Below are positions 8,186 to 14,687 of a stretch of DNA of 40,921 nucleotides, piece by piece; within the stretch, counting starts at the first letter, position 1; every line of letters begins with the position of its first letter. The DNA is from a virus, in IMG/VR virus record IMGVR_UViG_3300050821_002108, positions 1 to 40,921 of that record; one strand, written 5' to 3'. Made by a program: the position numbers and the translations under genes. The notes beneath the pieces were generated by a model, which worked only from the letters and a program-made list of their open reading frames with translations, had not been told where the DNA came from and did no database searches.

Positions 8186-9598
8186 TTAGTCTTTGCCTCC
8201 CAAATGCGCGACAATGTTCATGCCGCCGGTGGTCGGAGCTTTATAGTTGAGTCCTAGGTAGATATAGTCCATGGTCCCGAAATCAAACGTATTTAACGTA
8301 CCGCTGGCGAAGAATGTTCCATATGAAACACTGGGGATAGCGATGTTGTAGGGCGTTGTCGTAAAGGGCACCCAATTCGTATTGTCGTTAGAAACCACCC
8401 ACTGAACGCCGGGAGTCCCTGTAATCGCTTCGGGAGACAGTTTGAAGCTATCGCCGCCCGAGGCTGTGGCGGACGAGGTCAAGACAATCGGAAGACCGGC
8501 GATCGCGCCCGTCGATGTCAATGACAGCATAATGGACGCGCTGGCCGAATTGGCTGGAATCGCAATGGCAAAATAAGTCGTTCCATAAACAAGAGGCGTA
8601 ATCGTGACGCCGGAACTTGTGGAATAAACCACTTGCAGGCCCGTTGAAAAGGCGCTTCCTGTTAAGGCAATTGTGGACGTGTTGAGCGTATACGCCACAT
8701 TGGCTCCTCCGAACATGGTTCCGGTGGCCATGGGTTGAGTCGTAATCGCTGAAGGAGGACCGAGCGTCAAAGCGGCATTGCTGGAAGAGGCGACGGTATA
8801 ACTGTTGCCGATAGCGCCGACAATCGTCGCTGAAGTCGAGATTACGCCCGCGGAGTCGCCTGCCGTGACGTTTGTCGTCATGCTTGATTTGATAATCGCC
8901 GTAGCGATGGAATGGCCGGTAACGGTATTACTTGTCAGGGGAAAGAAGTCTCGATTAGCCAGAAGCGTGGTGCCATTAATCGTTAAGGACTGATTATCCT
9001 GGCCACCGGCCAACTGGGTCGTAATCGTTAAAGCGGGCGTCGAAGCGAAGATATTGAAAGCATTCCAGGATGAACCATAATAGGGCGCGGTCGTAAACAC
9101 GACACCGCTCGCTTGACCCCAGGTACAGGTGGCAATAATCATCGTATAGGTATTTAGGGCACTTGCAATCGAACAAGCCGTCCCGGAAGAGGAGACAGGG
9201 TCCGTTGTCCATTGAGCGGGGTTTGAAATCGAGAAGTTCCCAAGTCCAAGACCGCCGCCCGAAATCGTCGCCGTGGAGGTGTTGGCGTTGGTCGTCACCG
9301 TGATTTTTCCGCTCGCCGTCGCAGAGGACAACGCCGCGAACGAATTCACCGTAATAATGCCGCTAGATGGAATTCCGTCGGTAAAAGTTCCATTGGCCAC
9401 CGTCGCGCTTGTTGCCACAATCTCAGCCGACATATTGTTGAACCCTTCGGTTCTGAACGATACCGTGGTCCCATACACGGCAATCGGATTGAACTTCATG
9501 ATCTCATCTTTGACGACGCGACCCGCCTCCGCATGAGATATAGCACATAAAAATAGAGCGGCCAAAGCCGCCCCGAAAACGTTCGTTATTTTACGCAT
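8186..9598 (-). CDS. Exported beta-rich protein (470 aa)
   Basis: This protein has a clear Sec signal peptide (basic MRKITN, hydrophobic core GAALAALFLCAIS, then AEA as cleavage site near residue 25). The rest is Ser/Thr/Ala/Gly-rich with regularly spaced beta strands, as in Ig-like or fibre domains; there is no catalytic motif. It lies in the late operon ahead of terL. A signal peptide on a phage late protein is unusual, since virions are built in the cytoplasm. It may be placed on the host surface or in the periplasm. The ribosome site (GAGAGG) is about 15 nt from the ATG, so the start is a little uncertain. Confidence 0.8.
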   Translation of the reverse strand: MRKITNVFGAALAALFLCAISHAEAGRVVKDEIMKFNPIAVYGTTVSFRTEGFNNMSAEIVATSATVANGTFTDGIPSSGIITVNSFAALSSATASGKITVTTNANTSTATISGGGLGLGNFSISNPAQWTTDPVSSSGTACSIASALNTYTMIIATCTWGQASGVVFTTAPYYGSSWNAFNIFASTPALTITTQLAGGQDNQSLTINGTTLLANRDFFPLTSNTVTGHSIATAIIKSSMTTNVTAGDSAGVISTSATIVGAIGNSYTVASSSNAALTLGPPSAITTQPMATGTMFGGANVAYTLNTSTIALTGSAFSTGLQVVYSTSSGVTITPLVYGTTYFAIAIPANSASASIMLSLTSTGAIAGLPIVLTSSATASGGDSFKLSPEAITGTPGVQWVVSNDNTNWVPFTTTPYNIAIPSVSYGTFFASGTLNTFDFGTMDYIYLGLNYKAPTTGGMNIVAHLGGKD

Positions 9599-9640
9599 TT
9601 TGATTGTTCAATCCTCTCCGCTTCAATCCCCTACCTATTA

Positions 9641-9790
9641 TTAGGAGTTCACCTTGTCCCGACCGCATGTCGGGCATTTCCCGGGAGCATGAACCGACGC
9701 CACGACGGGAACCTTAACCTCCGGAGCTTTAACAGCAGCCGCCGGAACCTTGAAAAACGTAGACCCTTCCAGCACCTTATTTTCGCCCAT
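9641..9790 (-). CDS. Small protein with C-terminal zinc-knuckle-like CxxC (49 aa)
   Basis: This 49-residue protein overlaps the end of the preceding gene by 14 nt. AAGGAGAAAGGCGATC lies before its ATG. The middle is Val/Pro/Ala-rich (VPAAAVKAPEVKVPVV) and the end holds KCPTCGRDK, a single CxxC pair that could bind zinc as a dimer or with another partner. Function unknown. Confidence 0.7.
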   Translation of the reverse strand: MGENKVLEGSTFFKVPAAAVKAPEVKVPVVASVHAPGKCPTCGRDKVNS

Positions 9791-10202
9791 GATCGCCTTT
9801 CTCCTTCAAACAAATCGCATGCCATTGCCGCTTTACTGCCCCACAAACGCATGGCCCGAACTGACTGACCATCTGCCCGTCATTGCGCACCACAAGCGAC
9901 ACCTGACGACTCCCCATACGTACCGGATGAACCACAGGCACATTAATCGGATCATTGTTCATTTCAAAATGAACTTCAGCCGGGGGGTCCATCGTCACCG
10001 TCGTAGTAACGCCTCGTTCCATCTGCTGATGAACCTCAAGCGCAGAAGCAATTCCCGCATTATTCAGCGCAGCTTCTTTAGCTAAGGTCTCGGCTTGTAA
10101 TGCGTGGATCTTCGCCCAGCGAGCCTTCTGAAATTCACGCATCCGGTCGGCTGCCGCTTGCTTCTGTTCATCTGACCAAATCCGCTTCACTTTAGCCATC
10201 AT
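9777..10202 (-). CDS. Hypothetical protein with N-terminal helix and CxCG element (141 aa)
   Basis: This 141-residue protein begins with a basic amphipathic helix (WSDEQKQAAADRMREFQKAR), a type often seen in small phage proteins encoded ahead of terminase genes. The C-terminal part carries CVCGAVKRQWHAIC, a possible zinc site. Two adjacent ATGs (10202, 10199) overlap the stop of the upstream gene. No enzymatic motif was seen. Confidence 0.7.
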   Translation of the reverse strand: MMAKVKRIWSDEQKQAAADRMREFQKARWAKIHALQAETLAKEAALNNAGIASALEVHQQMERGVTTTVTMDPPAEVHFEMNNDPINVPVVHPVRMGSRQVSLVVRNDGQMVSQFGPCVCGAVKRQWHAICLKEKGDHGRK

Positions 10203-10474
10203 TTCCCCCGCTTCACAGCATCACAAATCCCAATCGTATGATATTCCTCAAACGTGTCACATCCACAAAGATGCGTTAAATCAACTACTTTAGTTATTTT
10301 TGTTAATTTTCCTTTTTTGATATGGATGGGAGTAGAATCTTCAAATTGTTTATTCCATTCTTTTGAGTCGATAATTCCATCCATAATGATTCTTTTTGTT
10401 TTTTTCGGTTGGAGAAATTCACATTCATAAAGATCAGTAGCTTCTTTTAGCTTGTTATTTCGATATGATTTCAT
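10199..10474 (-). CDS. Hypothetical protein (91 aa, start uncertain)
   Basis: The convincing coding part starts at ATG 10474 (MKSYRNNKLKEATDLYECEF) and gives a 91-residue Lys-rich protein ending in a HLCGCDTFEEYHTIGIC segment. The frame stays open up to 10675, but that extension is GC-rich, Pro/Gly/Arg-rich and compositionally unlike the rest, so I exclude it. Ribosome-site support at 10474 is weak (AAAAAGAG about 13 nt upstream). No family recognised. Confidence 0.55.
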   Translation of the reverse strand: MKSYRNNKLKEATDLYECEFLQPKKTKRIIMDGIIDSKEWNKQFEDSTPIHIKKGKLTKITKVVDLTHLCGCDTFEEYHTIGICDAVKRGK

Positions 10475-10499
10475 AGAAGAAATAACTCTTTTTGTTTCT

Positions 10500-10640
10500 A
10501 GCGGTAACGGAGAGGTATGGGTAGTAGCCAACCCTGAAACGTGGCCCTCCCCTCCCCCTACCCGGCCCCTCAAAGCGAGATATCTCTCGGTGAGAGCCTC
10601 AGTTCCCTCTCGGCTGGCTGGCGATGGATCAGCGGAGGGT
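10500..10640. other. GC-rich block with repeat-like composition
   Basis: This stretch is much richer in G+C than its flanks, holds runs of C and G (for example CCCTCCCCTCCCCC) and a 10-bp palindrome GAGATATCTC. Translated on the minus strand it gives SPSADPSPASREG and RGRVGGGEG, similar to the conceptual translations of dispersed intergenic repeats in GC-rich bacteria. It may be a captured host repeat; this is an impression, not a match. Confidence 0.35.
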
Positions 10641-10729
10641 GATAACATAGGCCTAAAGGGCATCTTGATAGTCATTGATAATCAATCACTTCAACAATCT
10701 ACTTCCGATAAGCACTGTTATATTTCATA

Positions 10730-11170
10730 TTAAGTCACTACAATTGATCTACTGGCCTTTGCCTGGGCTATAAGACCCATTTGTTCGTTGAGCTTTCCAA
10801 GCGTCTTATTGCAGTCATTAACTACTGAAACAATGTTAAATATAGGTCTATTTGAGCCTTCCATATCACGTGCTTTATCGATGGCAACACCGTATAACAT
10901 CACTTTGGCTGTGAGAGGGGCCTTTTTTACTTCATCCACCGTGATAATATCAAGTACATCATCAGCCCAACGATACGACTTAAACGGTAATCTACGTTTA
11001 AATTCCTCAAGCATTGACGCTGAATAGTCGTTTTTGCGTTTGATTGCGATAGCTGTATCATTAGAAAGTCCTGTGCGTTTCTTGACTTGTCCAATAGAGT
11101 GTCCGGTATCGAAAAGGACTTTGGCTAGTATTTGAATTTCTTCAGGAGTGCGCTCTAGGGTAATAGGCAC
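10730..11170 (-). CDS. HTH protein, possible small terminase or late regulator (146 aa)
   Basis: This 146-residue protein has an N-terminal helix-turn-helix (about 8-35; HSIGQVKKRTGLSNDTAIAI reads as the two helices and turn). A conserved-looking block follows (KAPLTAKVMLYGVAIDKARD), as in small phage and mobile-element DNA-binding proteins. It starts at GTG 11170, exactly where transcription from the promoter at 11177-11205 should start, so its mRNA would be leaderless. It is the first gene of the late operon that leads to terL, which suits a terminase small subunit or a regulator. Which of the two cannot be decided. Confidence 0.6.
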   Translation of the reverse strand: MPITLERTPEEIQILAKVLFDTGHSIGQVKKRTGLSNDTAIAIKRKNDYSASMLEEFKRRLPFKSYRWADDVLDIITVDEVKKAPLTAKVMLYGVAIDKARDMEGSNRPIFNIVSVVNDCNKTLGKLNEQMGLIAQAKASRSIVVT

Positions 11171-11176
11171 GCGCTA

Positions 11177-11205
11177 AGTATGGGTTCAAAACTGGAGAAT
11201 GTCAA
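11177..11205 (-). promoter_or_regulatory. Sigma70-like promoter giving a leaderless late mRNA
   Basis: On the minus strand TTGACA (11205-11200), a 17-nt spacer and CATACT (11182-11177) form a good promoter. Six bases separate the -10 element from the GTG of the HTH gene, so the start site would fall on the start codon itself and no ribosome site is present. Confidence 0.7.
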
Positions 11206-11312
11206 GTATTAAATGAAAGGTGAGTCAAAGGCAATTGCGCGGATGTGGAAGCGCAAGAGGAGATTTATAAGAGTCAACGCCTATCCCCATAATCCCCTTT
11301 CAAATTAGGCCT

Positions 11313-11341
11313 TTTATCCTACAAGTTTGTCAATCAGTCAA
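11313..11341 (-). promoter_or_regulatory. Second upstream promoter candidate for the late operon
   Basis: TTGACT (11341-11336), 17 nt, GATAAA (11318-11313) on the minus strand, within the 212-nt non-coding gap 11171-11382. It would add about 140 nt of leader to the HTH gene. The gap holds no ORF that I can support; a weak hairpin ATCAG/CTGAT lies near 11357-11373. Confidence 0.45.
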
Positions 11342-11382
11342 TCGCGGATGTTTGCCATCAGCATTTCACTGATATCGACGGA

Positions 11383-11529
11383 TTATTTATTTTTCTTGGG
11401 CGTTCCAAAGATCGCATTTAAGCTGCGTTCAATTCCATCCTTACTGCGTCCTTGTCCTTTGTGGATCTTGATAATCTTGAGTTTAACTCGGTGATTAGCG
11501 CCATGCAACTCGTAATGATCTTTCTTCAT
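11383..11529 (-). CDS. Basic small protein (48 aa), last early gene
   Basis: This 48-residue basic protein starts MKKDHYELHGANHRVKLKI and ends in KKNK. ATG 11529 overlaps the TGA of the upstream 24-aa gene (ATGA). A longer frame beginning at a TTG (11574) exists but would run through that gene. Possibly nucleic-acid binding by charge; no family recognised. It is the last gene before the promoter-bearing gap. Confidence 0.6.
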   Translation of the reverse strand: MKKDHYELHGANHRVKLKIIKIHKGQGRSKDGIERSLNAIFGTPKKNK

Positions 11530-11600
11530 TTCCTGAGCGCAATGATTGAAACGATCAGGATGCAAAAGATCCAAAACCAGAAGAAATCATATTGCTCCAT
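11526..11600 (-). CDS. Single-helix membrane microprotein (24 aa)
   Basis: MEQYDFFWFWIFCILIVSII plus four residues: almost the whole chain is one transmembrane helix with a basic end (RK). ATG overlaps the previous TGA (TGATGG) and its own TGA overlaps the next ATG. The overlap architecture supports translation. Confidence 0.55.
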   Translation of the reverse strand: MEQYDFFWFWIFCILIVSIIALRK

Positions 11601-11719
11601 CACCGATCTTTATGAAACTCACCGAACATCGCAGCAAGGATCATTACAATAATAAACCAGAATCCAAAGAACATTGTCTGCGCTATAAAGATGGCTTTCG
11701 TTAACATCCAGAGAGTCAT
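11600..11719 (-). CDS. Single-helix membrane microprotein (39 aa)
   Basis: This 39-residue protein has one hydrophobic helix (IAQTMFFGFWFIIVMILAAM) and a charged tail FGEFHKDR. ATG overlaps the stop of the 142-aa gene upstream and its TGA overlaps the start of the 24-aa gene. Function unknown. Confidence 0.6.
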   Translation of the reverse strand: MTLWMLTKAIFIAQTMFFGFWFIIVMILAAMFGEFHKDR

Positions 11720-12144
11720 GGATTCGGCCTTTCATCCATTTTAACCCCTTTATATCCTTGCTTCATTGCAAAATCATAAGCTCCTTTGGCTTCATCTTTC
11801 GTTCGATACTGATTTTCCGCTCGCGTATCCACCGCTTTACCACAAATGATGTCTTTGGCTTCACTATCAGCACATTTCACCTGCTGTAAATGCGTCCCAC
11901 TCACCCAACTCACCACATAAACTAATGCCATAGTGACCCACGGTATAAACGGTCGTCTCATTAATGGCTCCTTTGATTTGAATTTTCTATTCATTGTTCC
12001 CACAACGCGCTTAACTGCGTCGCGGGTCGCTTTGACGCCTTTGGGCCGACCCGAACGCTTAATCCCACATTGCCAGTAATGCTTATTCCATAATGAAATC
12101 AGCATTGTCTTTCCACATTTTTTGCATTCTTTAGCTTCCATCAT
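11716..12144 (-). CDS. Zinc-finger and membrane protein with internal start (142 aa)
   Basis: The N-terminal 30 residues hold CKKCG...HYWQC, a likely zinc-binding site, followed by a basic linker (GRPKGVKATRDAVKR). A transmembrane helix lies at about 67-82 (FIPWVTMALVYVVSWV) and an exported-looking C-terminal part carries two Cys (VKCAD, IICGK). Two ATGs (12144, 12141) overlap the previous stop. An in-frame ATG at codon 62 (MRRPFIPW) has AAAGGAG seven nt upstream, stronger than the first ribosome site, so a shorter membrane-only product is likely. Confidence 0.65.
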   Translation of the reverse strand: MMEAKECKKCGKTMLISLWNKHYWQCGIKRSGRPKGVKATRDAVKRVVGTMNRKFKSKEPLMRRPFIPWVTMALVYVVSWVSGTHLQQVKCADSEAKDIICGKAVDTRAENQYRTKDEAKGAYDFAMKQGYKGVKMDERPNP

Positions 12145-12272
12145 TCCTCAAACCCATTAGGCTTTTCTTCCGGAGGTGTCTTGTGACTCATCCCAATAAA
12201 CCAAATGATCCCAATAGCACTGCCCACAAAAACAACTCCAATCGTTATCGCGATAATCGTCGTCAGTGCCAT
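12141..12272 (-). CDS. Single-helix membrane microprotein (43 aa)
   Basis: MALTTIIAITIGVVFVGSA begins one transmembrane helix with a Lys/Glu/Pro-rich tail. The start ATG 12272 is preceded by GGAGGAG and overlaps the TAA of the upstream gene (TAATG). A longer frame from 12326 would need to ignore this signal. Function unknown. Confidence 0.65.
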   Translation of the reverse strand: MALTTIIAITIGVVFVGSAIGIIWFIGMSHKTPPEEKPNGFEE

Positions 12273-12595
12273 TACTCCTCCTTCGATTCGAGTATCCGGT
12301 CCATTTTTTCCATCATCAAATCCCATTGCGGATTACGACTCATCGCTTCATCATTGTAAGCTTCCATGTACCGGATTCCTCGATCGAGAAACCATCCCAG
12401 ACCAAACACGCCCACAAACCCAAAAGCAATCGTCAGGCCCACAACGAAATAGGTATTGGCCATATGCAAGAGATTCTTCAAATGGTTGGACGACGTGATA
12501 CTCAGCAAGATCAAGTTTAACAGCGCCATAAACTGATAGCCCATATCGAATCGGTATTTCCATTTAACAAAAAACCTCCGAAACACTCGTTTCAT
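12272..12595 (-). CDS. Two-helix membrane protein (107 aa)
   Basis: From ATG 12595, which overlaps the preceding TGA, the protein has a basic start (MKRVFRRFFVKWKYR) and two hydrophobic helices (about 20-35 and 50-70, YFVVGLTIAFGFVGVFGLGW) and a Met/Glu-rich cytoplasmic tail. No family recognised. Holin-like topology is possible, but the gene is in the early operon. Confidence 0.62.
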   Translation of the reverse strand: MKRVFRRFFVKWKYRFDMGYQFMALLNLILLSITSSNHLKNLLHMANTYFVVGLTIAFGFVGVFGLGWFLDRGIRYMEAYNDEAMSRNPQWDLMMEKMDRILESKEE

Positions 12596-12810
12596 CTCGC
12601 CACCCATTCTTTGCCATTCCATTCACAAACCGCTGTCGAAATTTGTATATACCTTTCCTCATCAATCGCACAATGCGAAGCATCTGTATCCGCCGCAGCG
12701 GTTGGATGGCCCCCTAACTTCTTTTCCGCATATAAATAAGTCGCCAATAAAAATAAAATCAATCCCAACATTCCTCTCCACGGATCATTGTGCTTCGTAA
12801 ACCACTTCAT
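12592..12810 (-). CDS. Membrane-anchored small protein (72 aa)
   Basis: An N-terminal transmembrane helix (GMLGLILFLLATYLYA, about 13-28) is followed by a 44-residue soluble part with two cysteines (SHCAID, AVCEWNG) that could form a disulfide if periplasmic. Its start overlaps the end of the upstream winged-helix gene by 26 nt. Function unknown. Confidence 0.62.
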   Translation of the reverse strand: MKWFTKHNDPWRGMLGLILFLLATYLYAEKKLGGHPTAAADTDASHCAIDEERYIQISTAVCEWNGKEWVAR

Positions 12811-12991
12811 AACGCTGTATCAATTGATCAAACTCCATCCCAGGACGAATATAGATCTTGTCTTGTTCATAGAGCTGCCCCAACGCATCACGAATTTCGC
12901 TTTCTCCAATCTTCAAAATAGAATATAACTGCGGTATATTTAATGGATGTTTCCTAAGTTCTTCATAAACTCTTTTGCTTACATTTTCCAT
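12785..12991 (-). CDS. Winged-helix-like small protein (68 aa)
   Basis: From ATG 12991, with GAGGGAGGAATT upstream and overlapping the previous TGA, this 68-residue protein has the pattern of a winged helix: helix 1 (SKRVYEELRKHP), a short helix-turn-recognition helix (NIPQLYSILKIGESEIRDALGQL), then a strand-turn (DKIYIRPG). It may be a small transcription factor; no DNA target is suggested by position. Confidence 0.55.
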   Translation of the reverse strand: MENVSKRVYEELRKHPLNIPQLYSILKIGESEIRDALGQLYEQDKIYIRPGMEFDQLIQRYEVVYEAQ

Positions 12992-13482
12992 CAATTCCTC
13001 CCTCGAATCATCTGATACGTCGCCCACAATGGAAACATCACACCAGCCGTTAACCGCATGATCCACGCCGTTAACGGATTCCAATGCTTCTGGGCGTAAT
13101 AGAGCTGGCTATCAATTTCCATGTGTCTTCGTTTTATGGGATGCATTCGCTTGGAGGATTCCCCTCCGATATGCACGCTGCGCCCGATGGGGAGGTAGGT
13201 AAGCTTGTGGCCTTGATCTCGGATGCGTTTGCAGAGGTCGTCTTCTTCACAATAAAGACGATTCTTCCATCCTTGTTCGTCGAAACCTCCAACGCCCCTA
13301 AAGACATCAGAGCGTACACAAATAAAAGCACCAGAAATACTATCCACGTTCCTGGGTCTTTCCAGATCTTCTTTTCGATAGTGCCGAAGTCGTTCAAAGG
13401 GATTTCTCCTAAAAAAACACATCAACTCCGCCCATAACCATAACGGATGAATCTCTTTGGCACAGGAATGCTGCTCTCTCAT
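12991..13482 (-). CDS. GT2 glycosyltransferase, C-terminal half only (163 aa)
   Basis: The sequence DSISGAFICVRSDVFRGVGG, then CEEDDLCKRIRDQGHKL and VHIGGESS, is the C-terminal half of rhamnosyltransferase-like GT2 enzymes, including the ED/EEDD general-base region. The N-terminal nucleotide-binding half and DxD motif are absent: the usual length is near 300. ATG overlaps the preceding microprotein stop, so the fragment is cleanly fitted into the operon rather than being a random remnant. It could act on a host enzyme as a decoy or partner, or be decaying. No membrane helix is certain; the C-terminus (LTAGVMFPLWATYQM) is hydrophobic. Confidence 0.65.
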   Translation of the reverse strand: MREQHSCAKEIHPLWLWAELMCFFRRNPFERLRHYRKEDLERPRNVDSISGAFICVRSDVFRGVGGFDEQGWKNRLYCEEDDLCKRIRDQGHKLTYLPIGRSVHIGGESSKRMHPIKRRHMEIDSQLYYAQKHWNPLTAWIMRLTAGVMFPLWATYQMIRGRN

Positions 13483-13544
13483 TTAGCACTCTGCTGAATC
13501 AGCCACCCGATAATGATCATGGCAACCACCACCCACCATGGCAT
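13479..13544 (-). CDS. Membrane microprotein (21 aa)
   Basis: MPWWVVVAMIIIGWLIQQSA plus K. ATG overlaps the TGA of the upstream gene (TGATG) and the stop overlaps the next ATG. There is no separate ribosome site, so translation would be by coupling. It is one of a run of single-helix proteins. Confidence 0.5.
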   Translation of the reverse strand: MPWWVVVAMIIIGWLIQQSAK

Positions 13545-13729
13545 CAGACGTGGATTCGATCCATGCGTCCGAGGACTCCGAATGCTGAAAGCAACCACAA
13601 CACCACCGCAATCACCACCACAATGTTAAGAATATTCTTGATTTTCGCATCCATCGGAATGTAACTGTTCACAAGCCACAGAAGTACGCCGACCACAATC
13701 AACGTCAACACTACGCTTAGTAAACTCAT
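13544..13729 (-). CDS. Thivi_2564-family membrane protein (61 aa)
   Basis: This 61-residue protein has two hydrophobic helices around a PMDAKIKNIL loop. The pattern SVVLTLIVVGVLLWLVN...PMD.KIK.ILN is that of the small Thivi_2564 membrane family found widely in bacteria and some phages; its role is unknown. GAGGAGGGATAA precedes ATG, which overlaps the previous stop. The C-terminal tail (GRMDRIHV) is extra. Confidence 0.75.
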   Translation of the reverse strand: MSLLSVVLTLIVVGVLLWLVNSYIPMDAKIKNILNIVVVIAVVLWLLSAFGVLGRMDRIHV

Positions 13730-13815
13730 TTATCCCTCCTCATGACGATTGAACTTCCCAAAATACCCATACCCACCATCCCGATAAACGCGACAATCAC
13801 AATCACCGTATCCAT
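13726..13815 (-). CDS. Membrane microprotein (29 aa)
   Basis: MDTVIVIVAFIGMVGMGILG followed by a short basic end (MRRDK). It is preceded by AGGAGAAGAAACT, an excellent ribosome site, and its TGA overlaps the next ATG. One transmembrane helix. Confidence 0.65.
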   Translation of the reverse strand: MDTVIVIVAFIGMVGMGILGSSIVMRRDK

Positions 13816-13826
13816 AGTTTCTTCTC

Positions 13827-13907
13827 CTAAAATGGATAGACCATTTGAAGCATTCCCAATGTCGCTCCAAGGGCAATAATCCCTACACCAAATGCAAGCC
13901 ATTTCAT
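13827..13907 (-). CDS. Membrane microprotein (26 aa)
   Basis: MKWLAFGVGIIALGATLGML plus six residues, one hydrophobic helix. GGAGGAATAATCG lies before ATG 13907, which overlaps the TGA of the upstream 32-aa gene. It stops with TAG 11 nt before the next start. Confidence 0.65.
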   Translation of the reverse strand: MKWLAFGVGIIALGATLGMLQMVYPF

Positions 13908-14002
13908 CGATTATTCCTCCAAGTCATCCAAACCTCAATTATCAGCCCGAGCGTAAACCAAAAACCGAAGAACCCACAAAATCCCAAGAAACTCCAAAGC
14001 AT
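13904..14002 (-). CDS. Membrane microprotein (32 aa)
   Basis: MLWSFLGFCGFFGFWFTLGL with a C-terminal basic end (TWRNNR). It begins 5 nt after the RusA stop; the upstream GCGTGAG is a weak ribosome site. Its last codons contain the ribosome site of the next gene. Confidence 0.55.
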   Translation of the reverse strand: MLWSFLGFCGFFGFWFTLGLIIEVWMTWRNNR

Positions 14003-14007
14003 GATTC

Positions 14008-14358
14008 TCACGCTAATCTCACAATCGCATGAGTTCTCGGCTGCGGATCTTTCCGTACCATTTGCGCGTAAATCCTCACAATCTGCCTGTCATCCTCCCA
14101 AAGTATCCCGTTTGCCGCATCGCTAAAAGCCTTAATTAGATTGTCCAGGTCGCATTTTCCCCCGCAACCATAGAAAGACACATAAAGTTTAAGATCGCCC
14201 GTTAAAACCCCCTTACCGTTCTCTGAACGGGCAAGCCAGAGCTGCCGGCCAAGCTCTTTCTTCTCTTTTGCGCTCGGATCATAGAAATGCCCTTGTTTGG
14301 ACTTGCGGGGTCTTTGCTGAACGATTGGTTTTCCAGGGATCACAAATGAATAGGTCAT
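14008..14358 (-). CDS. rusA: RusA-type Holliday junction resolvase
   Basis: This 116-residue endonuclease resolves branched DNA made during recombination and packaging. The fold is recognisable from the start (FVIPGKPIVQQRPR), and the catalytic acidic residues are present: D70 and D72 in KCDLDNLIKAFSDAANG, and D89/D90 in WEDDRQI. The length is normal for RusA (about 120). ATG 14358 overlaps the preceding TGA. It belongs with the annealing protein (19440-20306) and DUF1376 protein in a lambdoid-like replication and recombination set. Confidence 0.9.
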   Translation of the reverse strand: MTYSFVIPGKPIVQQRPRKSKQGHFYDPSAKEKKELGRQLWLARSENGKGVLTGDLKLYVSFYGCGGKCDLDNLIKAFSDAANGILWEDDRQIVRIYAQMVRKDPQPRTHAIVRLA

Positions 14359-14687
14359 TGATCCTGCCAATTGTTCGAAACTGGAGGTAAAGGCTCTTGA
14401 TATTTACTCGATGCAAAATACATCCACTTTTCCGCTATATCGTGATCGCCTATCATCGTCAATTGATCTAAGTCGTTCGCCTTACAGAATTCAATCCATG
14501 TGTCCTGCATAGCCCCTTCCTGAACATCAGTGATCGTTTTCTCGATTTTGATCTTTAGCTTCTTGGCGATCTCGAAGGGCATCAAGTATCGGCCCCACGG
14601 GAACTGTTTCTCGAAGTCCACTGCCGTCCGTATCTGATCCGCGCTCAGCATGAGCGACAAGAAACCGCGTCCGACTTGTGGGGTCAT
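14355..14687 (-). CDS. Hypothetical replication-module protein (110 aa)
   Basis: ATG 14687 has GAGAGGCG seven nt upstream and gives a 110-residue protein (MTPQVGRGFLSLMLSADQIR...). It overlaps the 3' end of the DUF1376 gene by 161 nt in another frame, an unusually long overlap. No family recognised; position suggests a helicase loader or replication accessory. Its stop overlaps the rusA start. Confidence 0.62.
   Translation of the reverse strand: MTPQVGRGFLSLMLSADQIRTAVDFEKQFPWGRYLMPFEIAKKLKIKIEKTITDVQEGAMQDTWIEFCKANDLDQLTMIGDHDIAEKWMYFASSKYQEPLPPVSNNWQDQ

Noticed and set aside
7993-8214. 73-residue basic minus frame
   Set aside because: Overlaps the well-supported 44-aa gene (8051-8185) and has Arg/Lys/Ser-rich shadow composition.
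10475-10675. N-terminal extension of the 91-aa gene
   Set aside because: Composition is GC-rich, Pro/Gly/Arg-rich and unlike the rest of the protein; no ribosome site at its start.
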